DNA from: Cannabis sativa
Taxonomy: Eukaryota > Streptophyta > Magnoliopsida > Rosales > Cannabaceae
Direction of reading: 5' to 3'
Assembly: GCF_029168945.1 (NCBI RefSeq)
Contig: NC_083604.1
Location: 43,705,686 to 43,769,685, forward strand
Length of the DNA: 64,000 bases
Made by a program: the position numbers and the translations under genes. Position 1 is the stretch's first letter, and every line of letters begins with the position of its first letter. The notes beneath the pieces are model-generated. The model worked only from the letters and a program-made list of their open reading frames with translations. It had not been told where the DNA came from and searched no databases. Of this stretch, positions 24,186 through 36,660 are shown piece by piece.

Positions 24186-26090
24186 TGTTGGGTTTTATGC
24201 CCTAAATAAAACTCCATTTCAATGTAATCCATTTTATTTAACATCAATAAAGAAACAGAAGTATTTTTCATTCATTTGTGTATGTTTTGGTTCATCTTAT
24301 CAATTGCTTGTCTATTTGATTTATAAATTCATCTAAAACCCTTTTCACATACTTGATCCTGTTTATTGTATTGCCAACACATTGGAAAGTAAACATGACT
24401 ATGTGAATAAAAATTCCTAGATTTATCAGACACAGGGTTTTACTGATATGACAATCTACAACAGAGTTTACTTGCATTTGGAGAAGTGCTATGTTCTTTC
24501 CAGAGCATTGGTTAATGTAAAGCTCAGGTTGGGTGCATGGAGTATGCATCGGAAGGGACCGATATTGAACTTTGAAATAGATTTAATTAAACTTACCGTA
24601 ATATCTATTCCAGCCAATATCGCCTAGTTGAGCCTAGATCAAATGATGTTAATCCTGATATGATTAGGTTCAATCTCAAGTGTGTTATTCGTGTTCTTTG
24701 ATTTGTTAGTTAGGCCTACTTTTGGGTCAGGGTGATACGTACATTTTGGGAACACGGTAGTGCACTTGAGTGGGAGATCTAACATAAATAAGGAATCTAT
24801 AGCTGCTATCTGGCGAATAGAAAGTAAAGGATCATTTCCTTCGAGCTTGACCAAACGAAAATAAATGGTGGAGTACTAATTTCACATAGCTGAAATATCA
24901 TTTATACGGGGTTAAGTGTTTTAAGGATAAAATACATTGTAGGGTGTTACGGTAATCTAATCCCTTTACAGTGTAGATCATTCATATAGAGGATCATTGA
25001 TCAAATTAGGATTATAACACTGGATAACTAATGACGTGTCTATATGGTGGAACATATAGAGCGTTCTATATACAGAGAGTGCAATTCTAAGTTCTATGCG
25101 TGGATTCAACGAAGAATTAATAAGTCAGTGAATTTAGGTTATAAATTCTTGATCTGCTTATTGGAAGCTCGGTTATATAGACCCATGGTCCCCCACTAGT
25201 TGAGACAATATTACTTGTAAGACTCATTTAATTGGTTTTGATTAATCAATTATAATTCTCAAATTAGACTATGTCTATTTATGAATTTTTTACTAAGTAA
25301 GGGTGAAATTGTAAAGACAGAGTTTTTAGGGCATATTTGTTAATTAAGATACTTTGTATGGTTCAATTAATAAATATGATAAATGACAATATTATTTAAT
25401 AATTATTTATAGTTATTAAATAGTTAGAATTGACATTTAAATGGTTGAATTTAAAAATTGGCGTTTTTGAGAAAATGAGATGCAGAAATGATAAAATAGC
25501 AAAATTGCAAAAAGTGAGGCCCAAATCCATAATGCCATGGTCGGCGACTGTAATAGGATTTATCATATGATATTTTCATTATTTTAATGTCAAATAATTC
25601 AAGCCTAACCCTATGTAGCATGCTATAAATAGATAGTGAAGGCTTCAAGAAATATACACTTCACATCTTGTTTCCTTCAGAGAAAAACCTGAGCCTTCTC
25701 TCTGTAAACCTAGCCGCCACCTTCACCCTCTTCTACTTCCTTGAATAATTTCAAACCTCTTAGTGATAGAGTAGTGCCCACACACAGCAAGTGATACCTC
25801 AATCATAGTGAGGAAGATCGTGAAGAAAGACATTCAACAAGAAGGAGATTCAACACTAAAGAAAAGAGAGAAAGAGATCCAGGTTCAGATCTTGATAATA
25901 CTCTGCGACAGAAAGGATACAAGGGTCAGAGATTTGAACGGAAGGAGACATTTTATTCCGCTGCACCCAATGTAAGGTTTCTCATACTTTATATGTGTTT
26001 AATTTATAATCGTTTTAGAAGTTCATATTTAGGGTGTTAATCAACATACTTGTGAGTAGATCTAAGATCGTGGTAAAATAATTTCCAACA
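24186..26090 (+). repeat. 3' LTR of C1 (1905 bp)
   Basis: Starts TGTTGGGTTTTATGCCC, ends AATTTCCAACA. It shares long stretches with the LTRs at 51386-53235, 54031-55829 and 62994-64000, so all belong to one family. No gene. Confidence 0.93.
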
Positions 26091-26905
26091 GTTCTTATCC
26101 TGCCTACTTTCGACGTTGATGTATATAGAATAGAGCCTAATCGTTAAAGTCTCGACGTGGCGGTGTACGCATCGCTCTATAGCTAGAGCGAAGCGAGTTG
26201 CTGGCTACTGTTTTCTTTCCTATCGGGGCAGATGTGCCCGAGAATGTTATGTGACCAAGGACGATTTTGTGGAAGGGAAGGCTAACCCTACCTATAAATA
26301 ATATAAGGATGTTTTCTGATTAGCGAGAAGACACTGGTAGGAAGGTCTTGAAGCTCAACAAAGTCAAAGCTCGTTGACCTAGAAAGGATCCATGGAGCTC
26401 TTTCTTCTTGTGCCCCATCCCAAAAGCTTTGAAAAAAGATAAGGAAGGGTCAACTAGTGAGAAGTCTTACCCTAGGAGTTTATACCTTTATTGGCTTTGC
26501 AATCCCTCTTAAGAAGTGGTGTCAGGTCAACAAGAAATTCTATTGATTCCGTTAAGCGAAAGGAAAGGTGCCTTTCTCTCACGAGTTTGATACCCCCACC
26601 CATAGATCATCCAAGGCAATCCGCATGAGTTTTGTTGTTCATACATGAGCCATAGAAGGGCCTAAAATAAGGCTGTTTGAATAATAGCAGTTCCATACCA
26701 GTTAAAATTCGATGACCGAACAACTTTAAGATAAACTCTTTCTTTTGTATGATTTAAGGGGCCCATCTTGATTCAATAGCTACGGATTTACTCGGGCATC
26801 TTTACCCCTAGCCATGAACCTCCTTTGGGTTTTTGATTGATTCAACTCTTCTATCTTTCTATTTTACAATCCGAAGCGAAGAAGAAGAAGAAAGGAAGGA
26901 AAAAA
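26091..26905. other. Possible mitochondrial DNA insertion (NUMT)
   Basis: Base composition changes sharply from the AT-rich flanks to balanced sequence with phrases such as AGCTAGAGCGAAGCGAG and GAAGCGAAGAAGAAG that are typical in style of plant mitochondrial DNA. No open reading frame of note. This is impression, not alignment; old intergenic or element sequence is the alternative. Confidence 0.4.
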
Positions 26906-27700
26906 ATAGAAGTTGCTAACTTGAAATCCAATTATTAAAGATTTCTTTGCAATCAATATAGTAATAATAAGTAATATAAAAATTTATACTTAAATATTTA
27001 ATTTAGTATTTAGAATTTATAATCGCTGTACAATATTGAAGTTTTTTGTATGATATTGTTGCCACAGCTAGTCCATTTTCTTTCTCATTCTATTATTAAT
27101 TAAATTTTTAGCCTGGAAACCCAAGTGTAAACTAGTTACTAGGCAGAATTTCATAAGCCACAGATTGGTCCAAATGACTGATCGTGTTTGACGACTGGTC
27201 AGGGATTCGAACGTTTCATGCATGTTGTCAACACGTGAAATGTCTATATTTATGCAATCAAAGATGAACGCAGACAGCCAAGTAATATGAACCCATGGGC
27301 CACTTAGCGAATACAAAATGCACCTAAAGCCTGGGAGCTTGTGCTAGAATACGAATAGGCGACTCGCGCTCTACAACTCGCATGTTGCCACACACAAGAA
27401 TAGATTAAACTGTTCTTCATTTATTTTATAACGTTTATTCTGATTTAATGTTGTCATTTATTGTAAATCTGTTATGAAAATGATCAATTATGTAAACCTT
27501 AAAAGACACTCGCTTTCTATATAAAAGAGTGGTCAAAATCAAATAAACAAGGCTGAAATATTTGCAACAGTAGACTAAACAGACCAAGTTTATTCTTGTT
27601 TTTTTCTGTTTTCTATCCTGTTTGTTAGTAGCTAATTAGCTCGAACACTTGCTACTCTAAATGAGTATTCAATAGTTTATTCGAGTATTTTTATTTATAT
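26906..27700. other. Intergenic sequence
   Basis: AT-rich with no supported gene. Contains the duplicate of the chitinase 5' flank (27131-27167) and a TATAAAA-like box near 27519 without a reading frame after it. Confidence 0.5.
27131..27167 (+). repeat. Duplicate of chitinase 5'-flanking sequence
   Basis: A 28-base exact match (27140-27167) to 29652-29679, preceded in both places by ACTAGT. The second copy lies directly before the chitinase TATA box. Confidence 0.8.
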
Positions 27701-27709
27701 TAAATATAT

Positions 27710-27937
27710 AGGATGTGATTTTGTCCCGTTATTGTACTTTCACGGATTGTAATCCGTGATGTACGTCAGCCGTCAGATGAGGGTGTTATTTGATCTCACG
27801 GCTGAGATTGATCTAGGGGTAATTAGGGTTAAAAAATAGAAACGTACTCTGACACTCATTTAATGTACCCTGAGACCCATCTAATGTACCACGGAATACA
27901 TTCCGTGAAAGTACATCACGGGACAAAATCATATCCC
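27710..27937. mobile_element. MITE, Mutator-like, 228 bp
   Basis: Terminal inverted repeats of about 35 bases (GGATGTGATTTTGTCCCG left; right end its near complement). Flanked by a 9-bp duplication TAAATATAT (27701-27709, 27938-27946), the length typical of Mutator-like elements. AT-rich target, so the duplication alone is weak, but the repeats are strong. Confidence 0.85.
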
Positions 27938-27946
27938 TAAATATAT

Positions 27947-28377
27947 ATATGAATTTTGGTGTTGTCTAAATTCTTTTGATAACATATATATATAGCGTGT
28001 GAATTTTATAAATTACAAATTTGTAAATAGATTTACACATCAAATAAATATTTGAATTCTTATCCAAACTCAAATAATTAATTGTCACACTTTGATTATT
28101 TATTTTATTTTCATTTTATCAAACATTATGATATATAAAATAATATTACATAGGTGACTTGATGTCTTGATGGATGATAATTTTTATTAATACGAGAAAT
28201 GGATGATGTGTGCAATATGTCCAAGTACAATTTTGCTTAGTATTGTCACCAATCCCTATATAATTTAGCCGCCCCTATAAATTAATTATATAGATGGAGA
28301 AAGAAAATGTTATGAATGCATGTGTATAAGAAAACGTGATTATCATTTTCAGTACTAAAATGCTGAATGTTATTTAA
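27947..28377. other. Intergenic AT-rich sequence
   Basis: No gene, repeat or regulatory signal that I can support. Confidence 0.5.
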
Positions 28378-29199
28378 GAGCATATGGAATGATAGCATTA
28401 TTTAAGGATGCTATCATTTAAAAATATAATATAATATTTTATTTTTTTTTATATCATTTTTAACACACATACTTCTAAAAACACTTCAACGTATAACACT
28501 CTTTAAATATACTATAATTATGATCTTACACATTATTATTTAATATATATCATAATTTTTAGCTACAATAACTTTTTAACTTCAATTTTTTATTAAAAAA
28601 ATAAATTACATCAATGCGACAATATAGTATCCATGCAAATTTCTGGAATGACATTTTTTTTTAATGATATAGCATCTCAATATTTTGCCACATAATATAT
28701 CCACCTCACCCAATGGCCGACCCAGAATTTAATTGGAGGGTGGACGTAAATTTTTTTCATATATAAAAATATTCCAAAAAAACAAGTAAATATAAAGAAA
28801 AACACAATTCAATATTAATTCAATTCCCAACTAAAAAGATATTAAATATCAAGCACTAAAATAAAATTTTAGTAAATATATTAATTTTTGAGTTCATATC
28901 TTTAGAGTTGTCCTCGACGAGTTTTCATGTTTTCAAAACGATGAATAATAAGCTCGTTGTCAATAGCATTGAATACATTCTTTTTGAGATATACTGTCAA
29001 ACTATCATTCAACTATTGATCTTCCATTTTGTTACGCATTTATTGTGGGCAATTAAAATAATTAAAAGATTTTTATTTAGTTAAAAAGTAAAAGAAATAT
29101 TTTTTTTTTCAGCATGGGCTTAAGCCCACACTGGTCCTTCATTGGGTCGGTCAGTAACCTCACCAAACATCCTCTAAAATTTTACCATTCAAGGTGCTG
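28378..29199. mobile_element. PIF/Harbinger-like MITE, split by a hAT element
   Basis: Left end GAGCATATGGAATG and right end CATTCAAGGTGCTG form imperfect inverted repeats, flanked by TAA on both sides (28375-28377, 29200-29202), as in Harbinger-type MITEs. Net length without the internal hAT is about 370 bp. Repeats are diverged, hence moderate confidence. Confidence 0.5.
28711..29156. mobile_element. Non-autonomous hAT transposon, 446 bp
   Basis: Inverted ends CAATGGCCGACCCA and its counterpart TGGGTCGGTCAGTA, with an exact 8-bp target duplication ACCTCACC (28703-28710, 29157-29164). The 8-bp duplication and GACCCA-type ends are hAT traits. No transposase. Confidence 0.8.
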
Positions 29200-29202
29200 T
29201 AA

Positions 29203-29680
29203 GAGGTGTAATATCTTATTGATGCATTTTAATATTATTTCATAAATTTTAATTTAATAAATAATATAAAAAAAATTATTAATTAATTACAAAATATCAC
29301 ATCAATATCTAGAATCAATAATCAATACATATGAACTCACTAAACTATGATAAAAATCAAGTTATACAAATTTGAGTAATTATTAAATAGGTAGCCGGCC
29401 AATTTCTTTTTCCATCATATAAATATTTACATTTTGGCCCATTATATTTTAAAATTGAGTGGTACATGTTATTTATATTCTATATATAATTAATTTGATT
29501 GAGACGTGTGAAGTAACTTTAATAAATCACAGAGAATAATTCATAGAATTTTAGGTAATGTGATTGAAAATTTATTTATTTATTATTTGGTTTAAGAAAA
29601 ACGTGATAAGTGATTAAATTTTAGTGTAGATAGGAGTACTAGTAAACTTAGTAGGCAGAATTTCATAAGCCACAGATTGT
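29203..29680. other. Chitinase upstream region
   Basis: AT-rich. Apart from the duplicated segment at 29638-29679 I see no defined element. Confidence 0.5.
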
Positions 29681-29688
29681 TATAAATA
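29681..29688 (+). promoter_or_regulatory. TATA box of the chitinase gene
   Basis: TATAAATA 54 bases before the ATG, giving a transcript start near 29712 and a short leader. Confidence 0.65.
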
Positions 29689-29734
29689 CAGTCGCAACCT
29701 CATTCAAATTGATATAAAGAAAAGGAAAAGAAAA

Positions 29735-30502
29735 ATGAAATACTCTTATTACTTGTGGTTGTTCACTACCATTATAGCATTGTTGGTAGTAGGAATTAGG
29801 TCCAATCCTCCAGATGGAGTTTGTGGAAAACAACATAACTATTATGTCTGTGATACCGACTATTGTTGTAGTAAGGATGGATTCTGTGGTACGACAGAGC
29901 CCTATTGTGGCGATGGCCACTGCCAAAGCCAATGTCCAACCCCATCTCCCGATGATGTTAGTGACATCATTACTTCCTCGCTTTTTGACAAGATGCTTAG
30001 GTTTCGAAATATTTCTGGATGCGAAAGTAATGGCTTCTACACTTACGACGCCTTCATAAATGCTGCTAGATATTTTTCCGGCTTTGGTACTACTGGCTCT
30101 CTTGAAACTCGTAAAAGAGAACTAGCTGCGTTCTTTGGCCAAATTTCTCACGAAACCGGAGGTATATATATTGGTGAATTTATATATGAAATGTGATTTA
30201 AGTTATCTAACACACTAATTTTAGTCTAACTGCAACATCAGATTAGTTATTGCTGAGTTATAATTTTTCCACTTAAAAGATCACAGATAATTCCATACAG
30301 ATAATATAATTTTCCTATAAAGATTTGTTGATTGTGTTTGTGAATCATAGGAGGATGCTATATCAGAGAACAAGATGATCAATCTGACCATTGCATCGAC
30401 AGCCCAAAATGGCCCTGTGTTCCTGGACAATTTTACTATGGTCGTGGACCCATCCAAGTCCGTTAGTAAGTCATCGAGTTTTACATAATACATACATATG
30501 TA

Positions 30503-30540
<38 letters not shown>

Positions 30541-31067
30541 ATGCATGCATACATGTCATTTATTGAGTACTATGTGCTTTATATATGTTTTATTAATACT
30601 TTTTAGTACGTACTACGTACTTTTGTGACGACAAAATCAGCAACGACAATTACGGACAAGTTGGTTACGCACTCGATAATTTGGACCTATTAGGCAACCC
30701 AGAGCTAGTTGCAACAGACGCACTTGTTTCATTCCAGACAGCTATATGGTTTTGGATGACTACTTCAGTACATTTGAACAAACCATCCCCCCATGACGTA
30801 ATTGTGGGCGAGTGGAAACCAACAGAGATTGATGAGGCTGCTAATCGATTTCCCGGTTATGGTGTGATCACTAACATACTCAACGGAGGTTCGGAGTGCG
30901 GCCACGGTGAAGATGATAGGGTCAGAAATAGGATTGTCTACTATAAAATGTACTGCCATTTTCTAGGAGTAAGCACTGGGGACAACTTGGACTGTTACAA
31001 TCAACGTCCTTTCAATGATGATCCACAAACATCTTATGGAGTGCTCAAAATGTCTGTTGATGAATAG
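29735..31067 (+). CDS. Secreted endochitinase with hevein domain (GH19)
   Basis: Hydrolyses beta-1,4 bonds in chitin, a defence role against fungi. Exons by splice sites and phase: 29735-30161, 30351-30465, 30641-31067, giving 322 residues. Residues 1-23 are a signal peptide. A hevein-type chitin-binding domain follows (about 26-68) with all eight Cys, then a short PTPSPDD hinge and the GH19 domain. Both GH19 signatures are met: C-x4[18 protein letters not shown] and [11 protein letters not shown]. The general-acid Glu is in SHETGG and the second Glu in CYIREQ. The acceptor at 30639-30640 is required to give RYNDNYG; the nearer AG at 30606 breaks the frame. Residues between HETG and CYIRE are few compared with class I enzymes, a deletion like that of class IV. 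The C-terminus extends past the last Cys. No inactivating change seen. Confidence 0.93.
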
Positions 31068-31676
31068 ACATTATGTATTCATATTTGAGTACTAGTCATA
31101 TATGTACAATCATGTATGATATCTACGTACTGTATGTTAGCTTGCCTATATATAGCTTATCATATATAGTACGTACTCAATAATAAGTTATAATAATAAG
31201 TGACTCACTTTGTTGCTTTGTCACAACCATAATTTGTTCTTTTTTTTTTTTAATAAAAATTTAATGACCTGGACCAATCAAAGTTTGCAACGTCACAATT
31301 TACTTAATATTTAATAAGTATTATTACTGCCAAAAATTAAACTTAATTATTTATTTCCTACCATAAGTTAAACTTAAGTATTTATGCCGCAAATTACTCT
31401 TTTATTTGATAAATTTATGTTAATTCATCCGTTTATATATAGCTACTTTTCATTGGTTTATAAATTTAAAAAATAAATAATATATCTTAAATACCAATAA
31501 ATATAGAAATTAAGTAACCCAAAGCAGCAAATAATTATGAAGTGTATATTATGTCAAGCAAAAAGTTATCAAGTATATGTTATTATTATTTTTTTTCTTA
31601 TAAAAAAATTCCAATATGACAACATTCATTTAAAGAAAAATAGAGAGAAACAATGAATTGTTTTTTATTCTAAAAA
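31068..31676. other. Chitinase 3' flank and intergenic sequence
   Basis: Probable polyadenylation signal AATAAT near 31180; the rest is AT-rich without a gene. Confidence 0.5.
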
Positions 31677-33162
31677 CTAGGAAATATACCGCGCTTCGCG
31701 AGCGGTTGTATTTTATTAATTTAGTGATAATTAAGTTATAAAACCATATATATGAAGTTTCAAAATTTGATATTTTTTATATAATTTTCTTTATTAGTGT
31801 GAGTAACTATATTTTATTATTTTTTTTACTCATGTTTAAAATTTAATATCTTCAGACGTAATAGCAATAAAATATTAGAGATTGAAGAACCATTACATAA
31901 AATAGAAATTTAAAACAAACCAAAAATTATAAATCTGTAAAAAAAAAAAAAACTCATCATATGATTTTACAATCATTGTTATCATCATATCTTACTTGTA
32001 TTTTTCACTACATTCCAAGTCGATGTTATCACCGTATTTGATCTGTGATTATCACTATTTTTATCAACATGTTTAATTAATCAATGAGTTAACTACTCAA
32101 TTTTGATAAATAAATAGATAAATATAAAAATAATAACTCAATAAATTATATTTAAATAAAGTTTGTATTTTTTAAATACTTAGTGTACATGATTTATATT
32201 ATTATTATTTAAAATATATTAAAATATTCTAATGTATTATGATACTATTATAGATATTTATAATTAAGATAGAAAAATGTTTTTTTTCTAAAAAAAAGGA
32301 AAAAGATATTAGAAAAAAATAAGAAAAATAGATAATTAATCAATAACTATTTATAAATCATAAAAAATTAAAACAAAAACAAAGATATTTAGAATAATTT
32401 TAAAGTGTCATATCACTATTCTCGTATCTATAAATTTATGTACGACTTAGAATTGATATATTTATGTGTACGTAATCATATATAGTGTAGACTTTAAAGA
32501 TATTTTTTTCAAAAATCTAAATAACTATCGTGTAGACTAAATTATATTGAAAAAAAAATTGTTTTATTTTTTTAAATATTCTTAACGGCATAAAGTATAA
32601 ATAAATAAATAAATAAATGAGACTTTTTTTTTAAAAAAAAAAATATTTATTATAATTATTATTTTATATTTTTTAATTAAGTAAATATTTTTAAATTATA
32701 GTTAATTTTAAAATTATTGTTAACTGAAATAAATATTTTGAAATTAGGATTAACTTAAATATTTATGTTAAAATCTTTTAACCACTCTTTTAAATTGTAA
32801 TCATTTAAAAATTAAATAATAATAATAATAATAATAACAAATGGAAAAAAATACCTTCACTTAATCACTTCTCTAACAATTTTTGAACAGTCATACATCC
32901 TCTTGAGGAACATATCTTCTTGTTTTCTTCACATTATCTCTCAATAATTAATTTGGTGATTAATGATGCAACATAATTTTTTTGAAGATTTATGTAGAAT
33001 CTTGTTGCTCTAGTAGAGAAGTTAATTTTATCTTTTTAGATTAAATATAAACTAATGCACACAAACATATATTATTGTATATTAAAATATTGAATAATAG
33101 TAGAAGTTACTATCACAATAATGGATCATCATCTTTCTTATACAAATTCGTAGTGAACATCT

Positions 33163-33667
33163 TATAAGAATATTTCTATATTGGGAAATATATTTCTATT
33201 TAAAGAAATAATATAAATAATTGATTTTGGTGATAAATGAATATTTTATATATATTCATTGAATCTGGACAAAATTAATTACGTAATATTCTATATATGG
33301 TCAAATTTCTATATTTATTACCCGATTTGATTTCTTGAATTAATTGTCAAAATATTCTGACAATTAATGTGGTGCAGATACTGATGGAGTATCTCACCTA
33401 TAAATATAGAGTGTCGGTCCCCGAGTTCCTCACTCATTCTTTTCATAACAGCAAAATTCTATCTAAAGAGAGTTGAGAGAGCGAGGAAGCCCGATTACCC
33501 ATGGTAGTCAATTTCCTTTGCAGATCAAAGCTTGTTGGAATTGAAGCTCAAAGAATCAATGCCCTGAGGTATTTCGATCCTTAAGTTATATAGTGTATAT
33601 ATTCGTTTATTTCGTATTTATATAAACACATACATATATTTCATTTTATACATATAAATATCTAACA
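33163..33667 (+). repeat. 5' LTR of the non-coding retrotransposon
   Basis: Pairs with 38313-38812, with a few percent difference. It includes a TATAAATATA box at about 33402 (CACCTATAAATATAG), a plausible promoter. Confidence 0.85.
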
Positions 33668-33669
33668 GT

Positions 33670-33681
33670 TGGTATCAGAGC
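33670..33681 (+). promoter_or_regulatory. Primer binding site (initiator Met tRNA)
   Basis: TGGTATCAGAGC three bases after the LTR end. Confidence 0.88.
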
Positions 33682-33984
33682 GGTTATAATATCTGGCTTG
33701 ATTTTGTTTGAGTTTCGTTCATATATATAAATATATGTATATATATACGTACACGGTATCAATTTTTCGTTTATATATATTTTATATATATATACATTCA
33801 TATTCATCCGATCATATATATATATATACATTTTTCATTTACGTATATATATATATTTATATTCATAATATATATAATTTTATATACATATACTTTTATA
33901 TATGTATATAAAATTATATATATTATGAAATTACTTTTAGGTAGAGCCCAATACCTAATGTCAAAGTAAAAATATAATTTTATA

Positions 33985-34800
33985 ATTAGGGAGTAGCCAC
34001 AACATTCTTATTTGTATAAAATTATATATTAATTAAAATTTACCTTAATGGACATAACTTGTAATTAATTATATAGGTATAATAACTTCACCCCACATGG
34101 ATTTTATTATATTTGTATAATTAATTAGGATAATATGTTAAATTAAATTCTCTTAATTTACCCCACAGGGAGTTATGGGGATTTAATTTAACAGTGTTAT
34201 TACAAATTTAATTAAGATAGATTATAAACCTTCATTTTTCTAAACTAATTGTTTAATTAAATCTATCATAAGGTTCATCTAACTTTATTAAATTTAAAAT
34301 TTAGCCTACAGACAATTTTAGATTTAGTAAAATTTTAATCTTCAGTTTATACTTTGGTGTCTAGTGAACCACATAATTTTAAATAATTAGGGAGTAGCCA
34401 CAACATTTTTAATTATATAAAATTATACATATTAAGTGCGTCAAGATTACATAATGGACATGAATTATAATTAATTATGTGGACATAATAATCTTACCCT
34501 ATAGGGATTTTATTATATTTACATAATTAATATGTTACATTAAATTCACTTAATTTATCCCACAGGGAATTATGTAGATTTAATTTAAATAGTTTCATCA
34601 TAAAGTATAAAATTTTGAAATATTTATAAAATTATTAAGTGTTTCATACCTTTCATTGAGATAGAAATATTAAACTTTATGTTTTTTTTTTCATAAATTG
34701 TGTAAATCTATCATAATCTACATCTAAATTTAATCTTATTAAATTAAAAATTTAGCCCACTAGCAATTTTTGTTTAATAAGATTTCATATTTAAGCATGT
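33985..34800 (+). repeat. Two diverged tandem units of about 400 bases
   Basis: AATTAGGGAGTAGCCACAAC starts unit 1 at about 33984 and unit 2 at about 34383. Downstream landmarks recur in the same order: TAATGGACAT, GGATTTTATTATATTT, CCCACAGGGA, AAATTTAGCC. A partial third start (AGAGAGTAGCCACATCAT) lies near 37225. Confidence 0.75.
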
Positions 34801-36660
34801 TTATATATTGGTAAAAATATGATTCATTTAATTTAAACCTCAAAACTATATATGTAATTTTATTACATCACTATTCATAAATTTTTATAATACAAGTAGA
34901 AATTTTCAAAATTTATTCTGATAACTTCATCTAGAATATATAGTTTTTAATGTATAATTAAGAAAACTCAACCACACTTTATTATTACCAATAAATTTTA
35001 ATTTATTGTGTATGAATTCATTCTAATATAGTTAATGTGATTATTAACACATAGTGGATTATTTTAGATTGTTATTCCACATTCATAAGTTCTTGCAAGG
35101 TTTACAAATAAACCTAAAAAAGTCAGTAACTGTGAGCAAATCTGATCTACAGACAAGATGAGTTCTCACATTTAGAAGTTTAAGGAACAAGCAATAGAGT
35201 AGTGACTTTGTTTTAAAATTAGCAAAGACCTTTATGTTCCAAGCCTTTATTGAAACTTGATTTAGACACATTTAAAGGTCTTTACTACAAAATGATGTCA
35301 CTCATAAAGATATGCAAGTTAAATCTGATAATAAGAAATGTGTTATTAATAAGAATTCTTCTACATTATAGCACCAAAGATTATGGAACATATCTCCATA
35401 AATAGAATAAATGTTAGCAAATAGTGGGGATATTCATTACACTTGATTTTACTAACTTTATTTAGAGCTTGTGTGAATTTCATTAAGAAAATGTATTCCA
35501 ACAAGTTAAAATCGGTGCACATTAGAATTTTATAATATTAGAAATCATACAAGTCAATTAATTTTGAAGACATGGACTCCAATTTTGCATCTCTTTTTTA
35601 ACAATTACTCACATATATTATATTTCTATAAAAGTATAGATTTATATGTTTCAAAGACATTTAAATCTTAAGTAGAGAAATAATGCATTTTGCATATTCA
35701 GATAGTGAGATCAAATATTAAATGGAGAATACTACATTAAAATTCGTGGGTATGGATAAACTCTCAGTTTATTTGCAAAGTTTCTTTAAAAGCATGGGTT
35801 CATTGCCCAATACATATGCCTGGTACACCCAAATTATAGTGTGTGACAGATTTAAGAAAGCTAAGCATTTTTTGGAGATGGGGTGGAGCCTACATAGGAA
35901 ACTCCAAACTTTTCTAAATCTTTATCGATTGATACTCTTCAATGGGAGTGTACATATCGAATCGTGTTCTAACCAAAGTTGTTTCTCAAATATATTTTGA
36001 GTTATGATAAGGTTAGAAACTGACTTTATGACATGCATACATTTTAGAAATACCCATATACAGTTAGAGTACAATTGTCAAAGAAAAGATCTATGACCAA
36101 ATACCATAAATAAGCATTTCATCATAAAAGCTATAAGGTGTAAGGGTTACATATTTTATTATCCATCTCACAATACTGGAATTGTGGAATTAAGAATTGA
36201 CTTGATCAGTGGGAGTGATAAATCTAGAAACCTAATTTTTGAGAAAGATCATTCATATTTTCTCAAATTTCCACCTCAAGTATTAGATTAATTATGATTC
36301 ACAACAATCCATAAGGTTAATGGTTATTGAGAATTCATAACTAATCATTAATAATCAACAAGTCATTGATAAAATTCTAATATGTTATGTTATTTAGTAA
36401 TTGCTTACAATTTCTAAAACAACATGCATATTGAACCATTTGCTCTTTTAAGAGTTTTTGGTCCATGCTTGAGATGACTTATTAGAACAATAAGATCAAT
36501 ATTTTCTAGTGATTACATTCTATACAATAAGAGTTAAGCTACAATATTAATTTGAGATACAAATTAAACTGTGCAATGCAAAGAATTAAAATTACAGTAA
36601 AATATGCCATGAATGAAGAAATAAATATCTTAAAGAGCAATGAAATTTATCTTTAGTAAA

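Larger units (their letters stand above)
8971..26090 (+). mobile_element. Ty1/copia retrotransposon C1, interrupted by G1 and by a CACTA transposon
   Basis: Visible 5' LTR remnant, leader, decayed protease-integrase-RT-RNase H, polypurine tract and a full 3' LTR (24186-26090). Gene order integrase before RT identifies Ty1/copia. No Met-tRNA primer site follows the 5' LTR, unlike a related copy at 53238, and no gag is recognisable, so both were probably deleted before or after insertion. The RNase H frame resumes exactly after the CACTA once one TGG is removed. Confidence 0.9.

Noticed and set aside
24639..24854. 71-residue minus-strand frame repeated in each copia LTR (also 51835-52050, 54426-54641)
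   Set aside because: It recurs only because the LTR recurs; antisense in LTR, shifted or broken in the old copies, no known domain.
27180..27230. GGATTCGAAC, which reads as a tRNA B-box on the minus strand
   Set aside because: The flanking bases cannot form a T-arm or acceptor stem and no A-box stands at the right distance, so neither a tRNA nor a SINE is supported.
27517..27530. TATA-like box CTATATAAAAGAG
   Set aside because: No coding frame or splice pattern follows before the MITE at 27710.
33700..33920. Frames rich in Ile and Tyr in both strands
   Set aside because: Products of a TATATA-rich simple repeat next to the primer site.
35722..36000. 92-residue plus-strand frame in the non-coding LTR element
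   Set aside because: No motif of gag or pol and no family I recognise; chance frame is likely, so it is not listed as a gene.
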